Shown piece by piece: positions 9,474 through 18,211 of a DNA stretch of 64,000 nt. The notes below the pieces were generated by a model. That model was not told the DNA's origin. It did no database searches and saw nothing but the letters and a program-made list of their open reading frames with translations. A program made the translations under genes and the position numbers. Origin of the DNA: Janthinobacterium sp. B9-8 (GTDB taxonomy: Bacteria; Pseudomonadota; Gammaproteobacteria; Burkholderiales; Chitinibacteraceae). Every line of letters starts with the position of its first letter. Positions within the stretch are counted from its first letter, which is position 1. The DNA lies in the NCBI RefSeq assembly GCF_000969645.2, contig NZ_CP014222.1:4033740-4097739 (forward strand), written 5' to 3'.

Positions 9474-9505
9474 TGGGGGCTGGAAATGCGTGCATTCAGC
9501 CCCCA
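9474..9505 (+). terminator. Possible terminator hairpin after the ODP gene
   Basis: TGGGGGCTG pairs with CAGCCCCCA around an inner AATGC-GT-GCATT stem. No strong T-run follows, so termination is plausible but not certain. Confidence 0.5.
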
Positions 9506-9543
9506 TGTCAATTTCTTAACTAATAAAGCATTCAAGGAAGATG

Positions 9544-10287
9544 ATGAGTATCACCGTTAATGGCGTTGAAATTACCGATGCAATGATCGAAGCTGAAAGC
9601 CAGCACCATCAAGATGCACCATCGATGTTGGATGCCACCATTCAAGAGCTGATTTTGCGCGAGCTGTTGCTGCAACGCGCCGCTGGCCTTGCTATTGAAG
9701 CGGGCAGCCCGGAAGAAACCATTGGTTTATTGCTGCAAACAGAAGTAAAAGTGCCAGATGCAGACGAGGCCGCTTGTCAGGCATATTACGATAATAATCC
9801 ACAGTCTTTTGTGCGTGGTGAAATGGTTGAAGGCAGCCATATTTTGTTTAAGCCAAGCGAAGAAGGCTCTTTAGACGCGATTCGTGCAACCGCCAATGCG
9901 GTTTTGGCCGATGTAAAAGCCAATCCGGAAAAATTTGCAGCGCTGGCTCTTGAACATTCAGCTTGCCCGTCTGGCCAGCAAGGCGGCAATCTGGGCCAGT
10001 TTGGCCGCGGTCAAATGGTGCCTGAATTTGAACAAGCGGTATTTAGCTTGAATGACGGCGAAGTGGCTGCTGATCTGGTAGAAACTCAGTTTGGTCTGCA
10101 TATTATTCGCGCAGGCAGCAAAGTAGAAGGTGCAACCGTTTCTTTTGATGAAGTTAAAGAAAAGTTGGCCGAGTTTTTAAGCAATATGGCCACACGCCGT
10201 GCAATGAATCAGTACCTGCAAACCTTGGTTAATGCAGCCAAGATTGAAGGCTACACTTTGCCAGGCACAGAGCCAGCCGTTGCTTAA
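9544..10287 (+). CDS. Parvulin-type peptidyl-prolyl cis-trans isomerase (PpiC/NifM-like)
   Basis: A helical N-terminal chaperone part (about residues 1-90) is followed by a rotamase domain (about 97-200) with the family signatures GSHILF, FAALALEHSACPSGQQGGNLG, FGRGQMVPEFEQAVF and TQFGLHIIR. No signal peptide is visible, so it is probably cytoplasmic, like NifM and related proteins. Two ATGs lie in tandem; AAGGAAG is directly adjacent to the first (9541), so the second at 9544 has the better spacing. A single-gene unit closed by a terminator. Confidence 0.85.
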   Translation: MSITVNGVEITDAMIEAESQHHQDAPSMLDATIQELILRELLLQRAAGLAIEAGSPEETIGLLLQTEVKVPDADEAACQAYYDNNPQSFVRGEMVEGSHILFKPSEEGSLDAIRATANAVLADVKANPEKFAALALEHSACPSGQQGGNLGQFGRGQMVPEFEQAVFSLNDGEVAADLVETQFGLHIIRAGSKVEGATVSFDEVKEKLAEFLSNMATRRAMNQYLQTLVNAAKIEGYTLPGTEPAVA

Positions 10288-10336
10288 TTCTGTTGTGGTA
10301 TTGTTTTAGAGGCATGCTCTTTTAGAGCAATACTTA

Positions 10337-10362
10337 ATGGTCAGCGATGCTGGCCATTTTTA
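10337..10362 (+). terminator. Rho-independent terminator after the parvulin gene
   Basis: ATGGTCAGC-GAT-GCTGGCCAT hairpin (one G-T pair) followed by TTTTAATTTT. Confidence 0.85.
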
Positions 10363-10522
10363 ATTTTGCTGATAAAACAGTGCAGCCATGACGCCGGCAG
10401 GGCTTGGATTAAGCCTGAAAAATACTAAAAATGCATAAATTTTGTAAGTCATTACGATAGATACAGCGATTTTTATCGCAAACTGATGGATAATCAGCGC
10501 GTTTCTTTACGGGTTTACCCTT

Positions 10523-11191
10523 ATGGCCGATTTGCATCAGTTTATTGAAGGTTTTCGTGAATTCCAACAGCAATACTTTGCTGGCGAAACTGCTTTGTTT
10601 GACCGTTTACGAGCAGGCCAGACACCAACCACCGTGTTGATAGGCTGCTGTGACTCCCGCGTTGATCCCGCCATCCTGACCCAATGTGCGCCTGGCGAGA
10701 TGTTTATTATTCGCAACGTGGCCAATTTGGTGCCTCCTTTTGAGCAGGGGACTACCAATCAAGGGGTATCTGCAGCCTTGCAATACGCTGTTACTGTGCT
10801 GAATGTCAGCCGTATTGTGGTGCTTGGGCATAGCCACTGTGGGGGTATTAAAGGGCTGATGGATAGCTCGGATATTGTAGAGAAAGATGATTTTCTTGGC
10901 CGCTGGATTCATATTGCCAGCAAGGCAAAAGAGCGTGTCCTGCAACAACTGCCTAACGCGGATAAAGCCATCCAGTATCGCGCCTGCGAGCTGGAAGCGA
11001 TCCGTGATTCTTTAGATAATCTTGAAACTTTCCCATGGATTAAAGAGCGTTTGGGCACTGATGCACTGAGCGTGCATGGCTGGTTTTTTGATTTTGAGCA
11101 CGGCGCTTTGCTGGGCTTTGATGATGAAACTAAGCAGTTTCAGCCGCTTGTCAGCGCTTTGCCTGCGCAGGATTTTTCTATCAAGCTTTAA
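10523..11191 (+). CDS. can: Beta-class carbonic anhydrase
   Basis: Predicted 222 residues converting CO2 to bicarbonate in the cytoplasm. The zinc site is visible: C42 with D44 and R46 in CCDSR, and H103 and C106 in GHSHCGG. Length is normal for the bacterial beta class. It stands alone between the parvulin gene and the molybdenum-cofactor genes. An AT-rich stretch of about 160 bases before it gives room for its own promoter, but no convincing consensus was identified. Confidence 0.93.
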   Translation: MADLHQFIEGFREFQQQYFAGETALFDRLRAGQTPTTVLIGCCDSRVDPAILTQCAPGEMFIIRNVANLVPPFEQGTTNQGVSAALQYAVTVLNVSRIVVLGHSHCGGIKGLMDSSDIVEKDDFLGRWIHIASKAKERVLQQLPNADKAIQYRACELEAIRDSLDNLETFPWIKERLGTDALSVHGWFFDFEHGALLGFDDETKQFQPLVSALPAQDFSIKL

Positions 11192-11284
11192 TGAAGAGTG
11201 AGGCAAAGCTGGCCAGCAGCAGGAGCGCTGGGTTGAGCGATATTCCATGCACTCTTTTTAAAATAAGGAGTTATTGCCTTAAAA

Positions 11285-11839
11285 ATGCGTGAAATTTCTC
11301 TTAAACCAAACTTCTCCTCGCAGCTGCCGTTTGAATCTGATCCGCCGCCTGCGCTGCCCTCTGCTCAGTGTGTGTTAGGTATTGCAGGCTGGTCGGGCAG
11401 TGGTAAGACCACGCTGATAGAAAAATTACTGCCAGAATTAGCGCTGCTGGGCCTCTCAGTGAGCGTGATCAAGCATACCCATCATGCAGTGCAGTTTGAG
11501 CCTGAGGGCAAAGACACCGCGCGCTTTCGGGCTGCGGGTGCAGGGGAGGTATTGCTGGCATCGCTTCAAGGCTTTGCGCTGCTGCATCAGGGGGCTTTGC
11601 CACTTAATGAATTGCTGCCCTGCTTAGCGCCGGTAGATTTAGTTTTGGTAGAAGGCTTTAAAGCGGCCGCTATCCCCAAAATAGCAGTCTGTCGTGCCGG
11701 TTTTCCCGTCTTAGATGATGAGCACATCATCGCCATTGCCAGCGATTTCTCGCCGGATAGTCACCTGCCTGTTTTCGATCTTAACCAAGCTGCAGCGATT
11801 GCAGCGTTTATTGCTGCGAGTTGCCATGCTGGATTTTGA
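11285..11839 (+). CDS. mobB: MobB, molybdopterin-guanine dinucleotide biosynthesis GTPase
   Basis: Predicted 184 residues with a P-loop at GWSGSGKTTL (about residues 37-46), the family motif VSVIKHTHH and LVLVEGFK in the Walker B position. MobB binds GTP and helps MobA attach GMP to the molybdenum cofactor; it is not essential. About 35 residues precede the conserved start, so a later start is possible, though no better ATG is seen. Its last 14 bases overlap the probable start of moeA in another frame, showing tight coupling. Confidence 0.9.
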   Translation: MREISLKPNFSSQLPFESDPPPALPSAQCVLGIAGWSGSGKTTLIEKLLPELALLGLSVSVIKHTHHAVQFEPEGKDTARFRAAGAGEVLLASLQGFALLHQGALPLNELLPCLAPVDLVLVEGFKAAAIPKIAVCRAGFPVLDDEHIIAIASDFSPDSHLPVFDLNQAAAIAAFIAASCHAGF

Positions 11840-13004
11840 TAAAGCCTTATCCCGTTTATTATCGCAAGCCCGTATTTCACAGGCTGCTGAAACATTATCT
11901 TTAAATCAGGCCTGTGGCCGCGTGTTGGCTGAAGATGTGGTTTCGCAAATGGCTGTGCCTGCTTTCGATAATAGTGGCATGGATGGCTATGCACTGAATA
12001 TGGGTGAGGAGTGGCGCGCTTGTTTTTCGCTGGTGCAGCGAATTGCTGCGGGTGAAGTGGGCCAGGCATTGGGTTTGGGGGACGCCGCTAGAATTTTTAC
12101 AGGTGCGCCTATTCCGGCAGGGGCGAATGTGGTGGTCATGCAGGAAGACTGTCGCTGTGAGGATGGGCTGGTTTATATCACTCAAAAAGTAAAACTAGGC
12201 GCCAATATTCGTTTGCGCGGTGAGGATATTGAAGCAGGCACGGTGATCCTGCCCGCTGGCAGTCGCTTAAGCGCAGCGGCGATTGGTCTGGCTGCGTCGA
12301 TTGGCGTGGCGGAGCTATCTGTAAAGCGTCCCTTGAAAGTAGCGCTCCTATCGACGGGGGACGAGCTGCTGGAGCCGGGCCAGCCGCTGACGGCAGGCAA
12401 AATATATAATTCAAACCGCTATGCAATTACTGCTTTATTAGATGATTGCATCGTCACCGATTTGGGCATTGTTCCTGATGATGCTTCTTTGACTAGAAAT
12501 ATTTTGCAGCAGGCCGCTAAAGAGCACGATGTGCTGATTACTTCGGGCGGCGTTTCGGTAGGCGAAGAAGATCATGTTAAAGCGGTGGTAGAGCAGCTTG
12601 GCACATTAGATTTATGGAAAATCGCTATTAAGCCGGGCAAGCCATTTGCTTATGGGCGAATTGGTGAGTGCGATTTTATTGGCTTACCGGGGAATCCTGT
12701 TTCTAGTTTTGTTACCTTTCTTTTATTAGTTCGCCCTTTTTTATTGGCTCGGCTGGCTTGTTTAAATACAGAGCCATTGCGCTTTAAGCTAAGCGCTGCA
12801 TTTGAATGGAAAAAAACCGGCAATCGCCGCGAATTTTTGCGGGGCAGATTAAATAGTGAGGGGCAGGTAGAGATTTACCCTCAGCAAGGCTCGGGGGTAT
12901 TAACATCTGTGGTATGGGGAACGGGTTTAGTGGATATTGCCGTGGGCGAAACGATTAGTGTCGGAGATAAAGTGACGTTTATTCCTTTATATGGCATGCG
13001 TTGA
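11826..13004 (+). CDS. moeA: MoeA, molybdopterin molybdenumtransferase
   Basis: Predicted 392 residues from ATG 11826 (MLDFDKALSRLL), which fits family length; upstream in-frame ATGs would add unrelated sequence lying inside mobB. Visible motifs: FDNSGMDGYAL, IFTGAPIP, LLSTGDELLEPG, TSGGVSVGEEDHVK and FIGLPGNPVSSFV. MoeA inserts molybdenum into adenylylated molybdopterin. It starts 14 bases inside the end of mobB, so the two form one unit. Confidence 0.95.
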   Translation: MLDFDKALSRLLSQARISQAAETLSLNQACGRVLAEDVVSQMAVPAFDNSGMDGYALNMGEEWRACFSLVQRIAAGEVGQALGLGDAARIFTGAPIPAGANVVVMQEDCRCEDGLVYITQKVKLGANIRLRGEDIEAGTVILPAGSRLSAAAIGLAASIGVAELSVKRPLKVALLSTGDELLEPGQPLTAGKIYNSNRYAITALLDDCIVTDLGIVPDDASLTRNILQQAAKEHDVLITSGGVSVGEEDHVKAVVEQLGTLDLWKIAIKPGKPFAYGRIGECDFIGLPGNPVSSFVTFLLLVRPFLLARLACLNTEPLRFKLSAAFEWKKTGNRREFLRGRLNSEGQVEIYPQQGSGVLTSVVWGTGLVDIAVGETISVGDKVTFIPLYGMR

Positions 13005-13075
13005 ATCGGGGGATTAATGCTATGCTGCAATTTATTCCATTTACGTAAGACTCGCGTTAATTACGGGATCTTGAT

Positions 13076-13777
13076 ATGAAAGTGAATCTTCGGCGTAGCA
13101 TTTTACTTGGCTTACTTTCCCTGCTCGCGCTGCCCGTATTGGCAGGTGGTTTTGATTTACTTTCCGAGCGTGATGCCTCAGGTGGTTTAAAAGAAGCGTT
13201 GATGCAAGGCGTGAGCAATGCCACTTTGCAATTGAGTAAAAGCGATGGCTTTTTAGCCAACGAAAAAGTCCGTATTCCCTTACCAGATACGATGCGCCAG
13301 GTAGAGCCGATTCTGCGCACTTTAGGCTTAGGGCCATCGATCGATGATTTGCAAATCTCGATGAATCGCGCAGCAGAAGCCGCCGTGCCCCGTGCTAAGC
13401 AATTACTGATTAATGCGGTTAAAAAAATGAGCGTGCAAGACGCAAAAAATATTTTGCTAGGCGCAGATGATGCCGCTACGCAATATTTTAAATCGGTAAG
13501 CCAGGCGCAGTTGTCTGAACAATTCTTACCGGTAGTACGGCAAACTACTTCAAAGCTGCAGTTGGCTCAGCAATACAATACGCTAGCTGCCAAGGCGTCA
13601 GGGTTGGGTTTGCTGAAAGCTGAAGACGCAACTGTGGAGCAGTATGTAACACGCAAAGCTTTAGATGGCTTATATCTGGTGATTGCCGATGAAGAGCGCG
13701 CGATTCGTCAGGATCCGCTGGCCGCGGCGGGTAAGCTCGCTAAAAAGACATTTGGTTTACTGACGGTAGGCCAATGA
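13076..13777 (+). CDS. DUF4197 family exported protein
   Basis: Predicted 233 residues with a signal peptide ending near LLALPVLAGG. The rest is helical and follows the DUF4197 pattern: GLKEALMQGVSNATLQLS, IPLPDTMRQVEPILRTLGLG, INAVKKMSVQDAKNILLGAD and TRKALDGLYLVIADEERAIRQDP. Members are periplasmic or outer-membrane-associated proteins of unknown function. It lies between moeA and moaD on the same strand, with short gaps of 71 and 27 bases, but no link to cofactor synthesis is known. Confidence 0.85.
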   Translation: MKVNLRRSILLGLLSLLALPVLAGGFDLLSERDASGGLKEALMQGVSNATLQLSKSDGFLANEKVRIPLPDTMRQVEPILRTLGLGPSIDDLQISMNRAAEAAVPRAKQLLINAVKKMSVQDAKNILLGADDAATQYFKSVSQAQLSEQFLPVVRQTTSKLQLAQQYNTLAAKASGLGLLKAEDATVEQYVTRKALDGLYLVIADEERAIRQDPLAAAGKLAKKTFGLLTVGQ

Positions 13778-13804
13778 AATATTCGTAATTTAGGCCCTTA
13801 ATCA

Positions 13805-14056
13805 ATGATTCGTATTTTATATTTTGCCCGGTTGCGTGATGTATTTGCTTGTAGCGAAGAAGCGCTGCCCCTGCCTGTGCCTGCTACGGTTGCGGCCTTG
13901 ATTGCTATTTTGGTAGAGCGTGGTGGGGTTTGGGCAGATGAACTGTCGGGGAGTAAGGTATTTCGTGTTGCCATTAATCAGGAAATGGCGAGCTTGCATG
14001 AGCTGATTCCGGCCCACGCAGAGGTGGCGATTTTTCCGCCTGTGACGGGGGGATGA
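13805..14056 (+). CDS. moaD: MoaD, molybdopterin synthase small subunit (sulfur carrier)
   Basis: An 83-residue ubiquitin-fold protein ending in the required Gly-Gly (PPVTGG), where the sulfur is carried as a thiocarboxylate. Starts with IRILYFARLRD, typical of MoaD. It overlaps moaE by 4 bases (ATGA), as expected for two subunits of one enzyme that converts cPMP to molybdopterin. Confidence 0.95.
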   Translation: MIRILYFARLRDVFACSEEALPLPVPATVAALIAILVERGGVWADELSGSKVFRVAINQEMASLHELIPAHAEVAIFPPVTGG

Positions 14057-14520
14057 TGGCTGAGATCCGAATTCAAGTACAAAGTGCAGATTTTGATTTT
14101 GCTGCCGAATACGCTCGCTTTGATGGCAGGGCCGAGATGGGCGCGATGGTCGCTTTTGTCGGGCGGGTGCGGGATCTGGATGGCAGCATTACTGCGATGA
14201 GTCTTGAGCATTATCCGGGCATGACAGAAAAATCACTGGTCAAAATTGTTGATCAGGCGTGTGATCACTGGCCTTTACAGGCGGTTACGCTGATTCACCG
14301 GGTAGGCGATTTACGCGCTGCGGAGCAAATTGTGCTTGTACTCACGGCATCAGCTCATCGCCAGGCTGCATATGAAGCCAATGCATTTATTATGGATTTT
14401 CTAAAAACACAGGCGCCATTCTGGAAAAAAGAAGGGAGTGGCGCTTGCCTGGAATGGGTTGATGCACGAGAGAGCGATCAGAGCGCGCTCGATCGCTGGC
14501 AGTACTTGAGGGTGGTTTAA
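14053..14520 (+). CDS. moaE: MoaE, molybdopterin synthase large subunit
   Basis: Predicted 155 residues. Conserved blocks: GAMVAFVGRVRD, LEHYPGMTEKSL, VTLIHRVGDL, ASAHRQAAYEAN and the catalytic-site region FLKTQAPFWKKE with its lysines. Start at 14053 overlaps moaD; a second ATG follows at 14056. Ends 1 base before the next start codon, so moaD-moaE-mobA/moaC is one transcription and translation unit. Confidence 0.95.
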   Translation: MMAEIRIQVQSADFDFAAEYARFDGRAEMGAMVAFVGRVRDLDGSITAMSLEHYPGMTEKSLVKIVDQACDHWPLQAVTLIHRVGDLRAAEQIVLVLTASAHRQAAYEANAFIMDFLKTQAPFWKKEGSGACLEWVDARESDQSALDRWQYLRVV

Positions 14521-14521
14521 G

Positions 14522-15649
14522 ATGATTTTGGATGCAGTCATTCTGGCTGGCGGTGAAGGGCGTCGTATGGGCGGGCGCGATAAAGGCTTGGTTGAGCTTT
14601 CAGGTAAACCTTTGGTTGAATGGAGCTTAGAAGCACTATCGCGGCAGACTCGGCTTGTGGATCATATTTTGATCTCGGCAAATCGGAATTTGCCCGATTA
14701 TGCGCGCTTTGGCTCGCCTGTTTTACGCGATGTTTATCCCGGCCACCCCGGACCTTTAGCAGGCATTCATTCTGCTTTACTGGCGTCCCCCGCGGAATAT
14801 CTGCTGGTTTTGCCTTGCGATGTGCCTTTCTTGCCTGCTGATTTGGTAGGCAGGCTGTTAGAGTGTATAGAGCAGAGCGAAGCACAGGTGGTGGTAGCAC
14901 GTACACCTGATGGGCAAATCCATCCAACGATTTGCATGTTGCGGCATGATGTATTGCCATCTTTGATGGATAGATTATCGCGGCAGGAGCTTAAATTATC
15001 GGCTTGGCAAGAAAGCCTGAAGCTTCAGTATGTTGATTTCCCTGATTTGGCTTTTCCAAACCTGAATACCCAAGATGATTTAGCCGTATGTGCGGCACGT
15101 TTATCTGGGGTTGACACCATCCCTATGCCTTACCGGCCCACCGATCAGAATCAAGCTGATACGCCATCGGGGCTAACGCATTTCAACGCTAATGGTGAAG
15201 CGCATATGGTTGATGTGGGTAGCAAAGTAGATAGCCACCGCATTGCTCGGGCCGTGGGCGAAATTCGCATGTTGCCCACTACCTTGCATTTAATTGAAAC
15301 GGGCAGCCATAAAAAAGGCGATGTGCTTGGCGTGGCACGGATTGCAGGTATTATGGCTTCTAAACGTACCGCCGATTTAATCCCGCTTTGCCATCCGATT
15401 CCACTGACCAGTGTGAGTGTTGATTTTGTGATTGATCGGGCGGGCAGCCTAGTGCGTTGTGAAGTGACGGCTGAAACAGTCGGGCGTACAGGCGTAGAAA
15501 TGGAAGCGCTGATGGCGCTCAATGTGGCGCTGCTAACTATCTACGATATGTGCAAAGCGGTAGATCGCGGCATGATTATGTCGCAGATTCGTCTTCTGGA
15601 AAAACAAGGCGGTAAATCCGGGCATTGGCAGGCTAGCCATACGATTTAA
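14522..15649 (+). CDS. MobA-MoaC fusion: cofactor guanylyltransferase joined to cyclic pyranopterin monophosphate synthase
   Basis: One 375-residue frame encodes two enzymes. Residues 1 to about 195 are MobA (LAGGEGRRMGGRDKGL nucleotide-binding loop, LPCDVPFLPADL), the last step making Mo-guanine dinucleotide. After a linker of about 20 residues, residues about 216-375 are a complete MoaC (LTHFNANGEAHMVDV, KKGDVLGVARIAGI, DLIPLCHPI, VEMEALMAL and IYDMCKAVDRGM with the catalytic Asp and Lys), an early step making cPMP. The joint has no stop or frameshift. The fusion couples an early and a late step of the pathway in one chain. MoaA and MoaB/MogA are not in the window. Confidence 0.93.
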   Translation: MILDAVILAGGEGRRMGGRDKGLVELSGKPLVEWSLEALSRQTRLVDHILISANRNLPDYARFGSPVLRDVYPGHPGPLAGIHSALLASPAEYLLVLPCDVPFLPADLVGRLLECIEQSEAQVVVARTPDGQIHPTICMLRHDVLPSLMDRLSRQELKLSAWQESLKLQYVDFPDLAFPNLNTQDDLAVCAARLSGVDTIPMPYRPTDQNQADTPSGLTHFNANGEAHMVDVGSKVDSHRIARAVGEIRMLPTTLHLIETGSHKKGDVLGVARIAGIMASKRTADLIPLCHPIPLTSVSVDFVIDRAGSLVRCEVTAETVGRTGVEMEALMALNVALLTIYDMCKAVDRGMIMSQIRLLEKQGGKSGHWQASHTI

Positions 15650-15659
15650 TTTTTGTAGC

Positions 15660-15686
15660 GGTGGGCACAAGAGCTACTGGCCCACC
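15660..15686. terminator. Possible terminator between convergent genes
   Basis: GGTGGGC and GCCCACC form a 7-bp stem around a 13-base loop between the MobA-MoaC gene and the convergent SirB2-like gene. T-tracts are weak. Confidence 0.4.
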
Positions 15687-15700
15687 TGTCAAAGCGTATC

Positions 15701-16075
15701 TTATGCAAATCCCAAGAATGCACTTTTGCTAAATGCCACACCAATAATATAAGCAAAGGTGAGTAGCGACGCGATCAAAGCACAGGTGCGGATGGTTTTG
15801 GTTTTGCCGCGTTTTAGTGCAATCGTCCCCAATACAATATACACCAGCAAGCCAACTACCTTGGCACCCAGCCATGCTTTGGGCCCCGGATACATCATCG
15901 CTAAGCTTATTGCACTAATTAAAAGTGCAGTATCGATAATATGCGGGGTAATACGAAAGAAGCGTTGTTGCAAGCGTGCAGATTCAGCCAGCATTAATCC
16001 CCCGCGCAGTAAAAATAGCCCTAGTGATAGGGCAATAAACAGCATATGTAGATGTTTTACAGCAAGATATTCCAT
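15701..16075 (-). CDS. SirB2-family inner-membrane protein
   Basis: Predicted 124 residues from ATG 16075 (MEYLAVKHLHMLFIALS), with four hydrophobic segments and the SirB motifs KHLHM, RGGLML and ALLISAISLAMMYP. A further in-frame ATG 39 bases upstream would add a hydrophilic stretch and is less likely. Function of the family is not established. Convergent with the MobA-MoaC gene, divergent from the pseudouridine synthase gene. Confidence 0.8.
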   Translation of the reverse strand: MEYLAVKHLHMLFIALSLGLFLLRGGLMLAESARLQQRFFRITPHIIDTALLISAISLAMMYPGPKAWLGAKVVGLLVYIVLGTIALKRGKTKTIRTCALIASLLTFAYIIGVAFSKSAFLGFA

Positions 16076-16264
16076 CGTGAGGGCTCTCTCGTGCGAAAAT
16101 GGTGAGTTCTGCATCTTAATGACATGTGCTCGTCTTGAGTATTGCGATTATTTGTATTTAATCAAAATATGTTTATTTGATGCGCGATGCCCTTGTGAAA
16201 GATGCAGCTTGCCTGCTTAGAATTTCAGGCAAGCATGGTCAGTGGAATGAAAGGATAACAGTGT

Positions 16265-16996
16265 ATGGAAGAATTACGTTTATCAAAGCGCTTAGCTGAA
16301 CTAGGTCTTTGCTCGCGCCGTGAGGCCGATGAATATATTGCCAAGGGCTGGGTAAAGGTCGATGGCGTGGTGGTGGATGTATTGGGTAGCAAGGTTTTAC
16401 CTAGCCAGACCGTGACGCTAGAGCCTGCGGCAAAAGCCACTCAAGCCGGGCGTGTGACCATTTTGGTGAATAAGCCGGTGGGCTATGTGTCTGGTCAGGC
16501 AGAAAAAGGCTACACCCCTGCGGTAGCGCTGGTGGTGCCGGATAACCATTGGGAGGGGGACACCAGCGGTATTCGCTTTGTGCCGCCGCATATGCGCGAT
16601 TTAGCACCTGCCGGGCGTTTGGATATCGATTCGGTAGGTTTGCTGGTGCTGACGCAAGATGGCGTCGTGGCAAAGACCTTGATCGGTGAGAACTCGAATG
16701 TTGAAAAAGAATATCTGGTGCGTGTGTCAGGCCAGCTTTCCAGCGAGGGGATGAAAAAGCTGAATCATGGCTTAAGCCTTGATGGCAAGGCGCTGAAGCC
16801 TGCTCGTGTAAGCTGGCAAAATGAAAATCAGCTGCGCTTTATTTTGAGAGAAGGCAAAAAGCGCCAGATTCGCCGCATGTGTGAATTAGTCGGCTTAGAA
16901 GTGGTTGGGCTAAAACGGATTCGTATTGGCCGCGTCTTACTGGGTGATTTACCGCCGGGAAAATGGCGCTATCTTGCTGCCTCGGAGAAATTCTAA
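16265..16996 (+). CDS. RsuA/RluF-type 23S/16S rRNA pseudouridine synthase
   Basis: Predicted 243 residues: an S4 RNA-binding domain (about 4-60, RLSKRLAELGLCSRREADEY) followed by the synthase domain with the catalytic Asp in GRLDIDSVGLLVLT (about residue 119) and the C-terminal motif EGKKRQIRRMCELVGLEVVGLKR. The insert IRFVPPHMRDLAPAGRLD fits RluF-like enzymes better than RsuA, but the exact target base cannot be told by eye. Its stop overlaps the next start (TAATG). Confidence 0.9.
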   Translation: MEELRLSKRLAELGLCSRREADEYIAKGWVKVDGVVVDVLGSKVLPSQTVTLEPAAKATQAGRVTILVNKPVGYVSGQAEKGYTPAVALVVPDNHWEGDTSGIRFVPPHMRDLAPAGRLDIDSVGLLVLTQDGVVAKTLIGENSNVEKEYLVRVSGQLSSEGMKKLNHGLSLDGKALKPARVSWQNENQLRFILREGKKRQIRRMCELVGLEVVGLKRIRIGRVLLGDLPPGKWRYLAASEKF

Positions 16997-17295
16997 TGCT
17001 CCGCGCACTGGTTTTAGTTTTGCTTAGCGGTATGGCTTACGCCACGCCCAATGAAATTACAGGTTCGTATCAATGCAAAAGTGGCGCGTCATTTTACGTG
17101 ACCTCTAGTGCCGATATGGCGCATGTGCGTTTGCGTGTTGATGGCCGTATTTATGATTTGGATGAGCAGCGCACGGCCAGTGGCGCAGCTTGGGGTAATG
17201 GTGAGTGGCAGTGGTGGACTAAGGGCAACGATAGCTTTTTAGAGCGCAATTCCACCATTATTGCTAAAGATTGCCAAAAGAAATCGGTGCATTAA
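16996..17295 (+). CDS. MliC-like C-type lysozyme inhibitor (exported)
   Basis: Predicted 99 residues from ATG 16996, which overlaps the previous stop and gives a signal peptide (LRALVLVLLSGMAYA). The mature part matches the MliC/PliC fold: YQCKSGASFYVT, VRLRVDGRIYDL, SGAAWGNGEWQWWTKGND and a C-terminal Cys to pair with the first Cys. No lipobox is seen, so it may be a periplasmic (PliC-type) form rather than a lipoprotein. It would protect the cell wall from host or environmental lysozyme. Its stop also overlaps the next start (TAATG). Confidence 0.8.
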   Translation: MLRALVLVLLSGMAYATPNEITGSYQCKSGASFYVTSSADMAHVRLRVDGRIYDLDEQRTASGAAWGNGEWQWWTKGNDSFLERNSTIIAKDCQKKSVH

Positions 17296-18038
17296 TGTTG
17301 CGTGTGGATGTTTTATTAGTAGAGCAGGGGCTCGCCCCTTCTCGTACTGCTGCGCAAGGCATGATTGAGGCAGGCCGCGTAAGCTGTGCTGGCAAGATCA
17401 TGACCAAAGCCAGTCAGAAGCTCGCAAAAGATCTGCCGCTCGTCGTAGCGAGCGACGAGAGCGATCGCTTTGTTTCCCGTGGCGGGTTTAAGTTGGCGGG
17501 CGCTTTAGAGCAGGCTGGTGTGGATGTGGCTGGCTGGCTGGTGCTCGATGTGGGGATTTCTACCGGTGGCTTTACGGATTGTTTGCTGCAAGCGGGAGCA
17601 CGCAAAGTGATTGGGGTGGAAGTGGGCCACGGCCAGCTTCACCCAAAGCTGCTCAGTGATGCCAGAGTGGTGCAGTTTGAGGGCGTCAATGCCCGCCATT
17701 TAGCACCCGAGCTGATTGCCGGGGTGCAAGATGGGCCGCTGCAATTGATTGTGGGCGATGTGTCGTTTATCTCGCTGACGCTGATTCTGCCAGCACTGCG
17801 CTCCATGTTGCAGCCACAAGCCACGCTGCTGTTTTTGGTAAAGCCTCAGTTTGAAGTAGGCAAAGCAGGCATTGCCCGTGGCGGCATCGTGAAAGATGAA
17901 AGCCTTTACGTACAGGTAGAAGACAAAATAAAAACAGCCGCAGAGGCGGCTGGATTTACAGTTCAAAATTACTTCGCCAGCCCAATCACAGGCGGCGATG
18001 GCAATCGTGAGTTTTTTATTTATGCTCTTGCTGTGTAG
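17295..18038 (+). CDS. tlyA: TlyA-family rRNA 2'-O-methyltransferase
   Basis: Predicted 247 residues from ATG 17295 (MLRVDVLLVEQGLAPSR). N-terminal S4 domain (about 1-60), then an FtsJ-like methyltransferase with the SAM motif LDVGISTGGFTDCLLQAGA and VGVEVG-like strand (VIGVEVGHGQL), DVSFISLTLILPAL and LVKPQFEVGKAGIARGG. The family methylates ribosomal RNA and was earlier called a haemolysin. Last gene of the tightly overlapping group pseudouridine synthase-MliC-TlyA. Confidence 0.92.
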   Translation: MLRVDVLLVEQGLAPSRTAAQGMIEAGRVSCAGKIMTKASQKLAKDLPLVVASDESDRFVSRGGFKLAGALEQAGVDVAGWLVLDVGISTGGFTDCLLQAGARKVIGVEVGHGQLHPKLLSDARVVQFEGVNARHLAPELIAGVQDGPLQLIVGDVSFISLTLILPALRSMLQPQATLLFLVKPQFEVGKAGIARGGIVKDESLYVQVEDKIKTAAEAAGFTVQNYFASPITGGDGNREFFIYALAV

Positions 18039-18085
18039 ATTGCAACAGCTGGAGAAACCCTCGTCCTGCCAACTTTAGGGAATTC

Positions 18086-18149
18086 GTAGGTTGGGTTACG
18101 CGAGCTTGTCCACCTAAAATCGGCGAACAACCCCGTTAACCCACCTTAC
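18086..18149. repeat. Palindromic intergenic element, GTAGGTTGGGTTA type
   Basis: GTAGGTTGGGTTACG (18086-18100) faces CGTTAACCCACCTTAC (18134-18149) as an imperfect inverted repeat. A second member is at 31715-31773. Another small hairpin (ATGGGG-AGAAA-CCCCAT, 18189-18205) sits just before the end of the convergent gene. Confidence 0.65.
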
Positions 18150-18211
18150 GGGAGCATCACTCCGGCTCATTTTTCTTAAGCTGAGCTAATGGGGAGAAAC
18201 CCCATCTTTCC

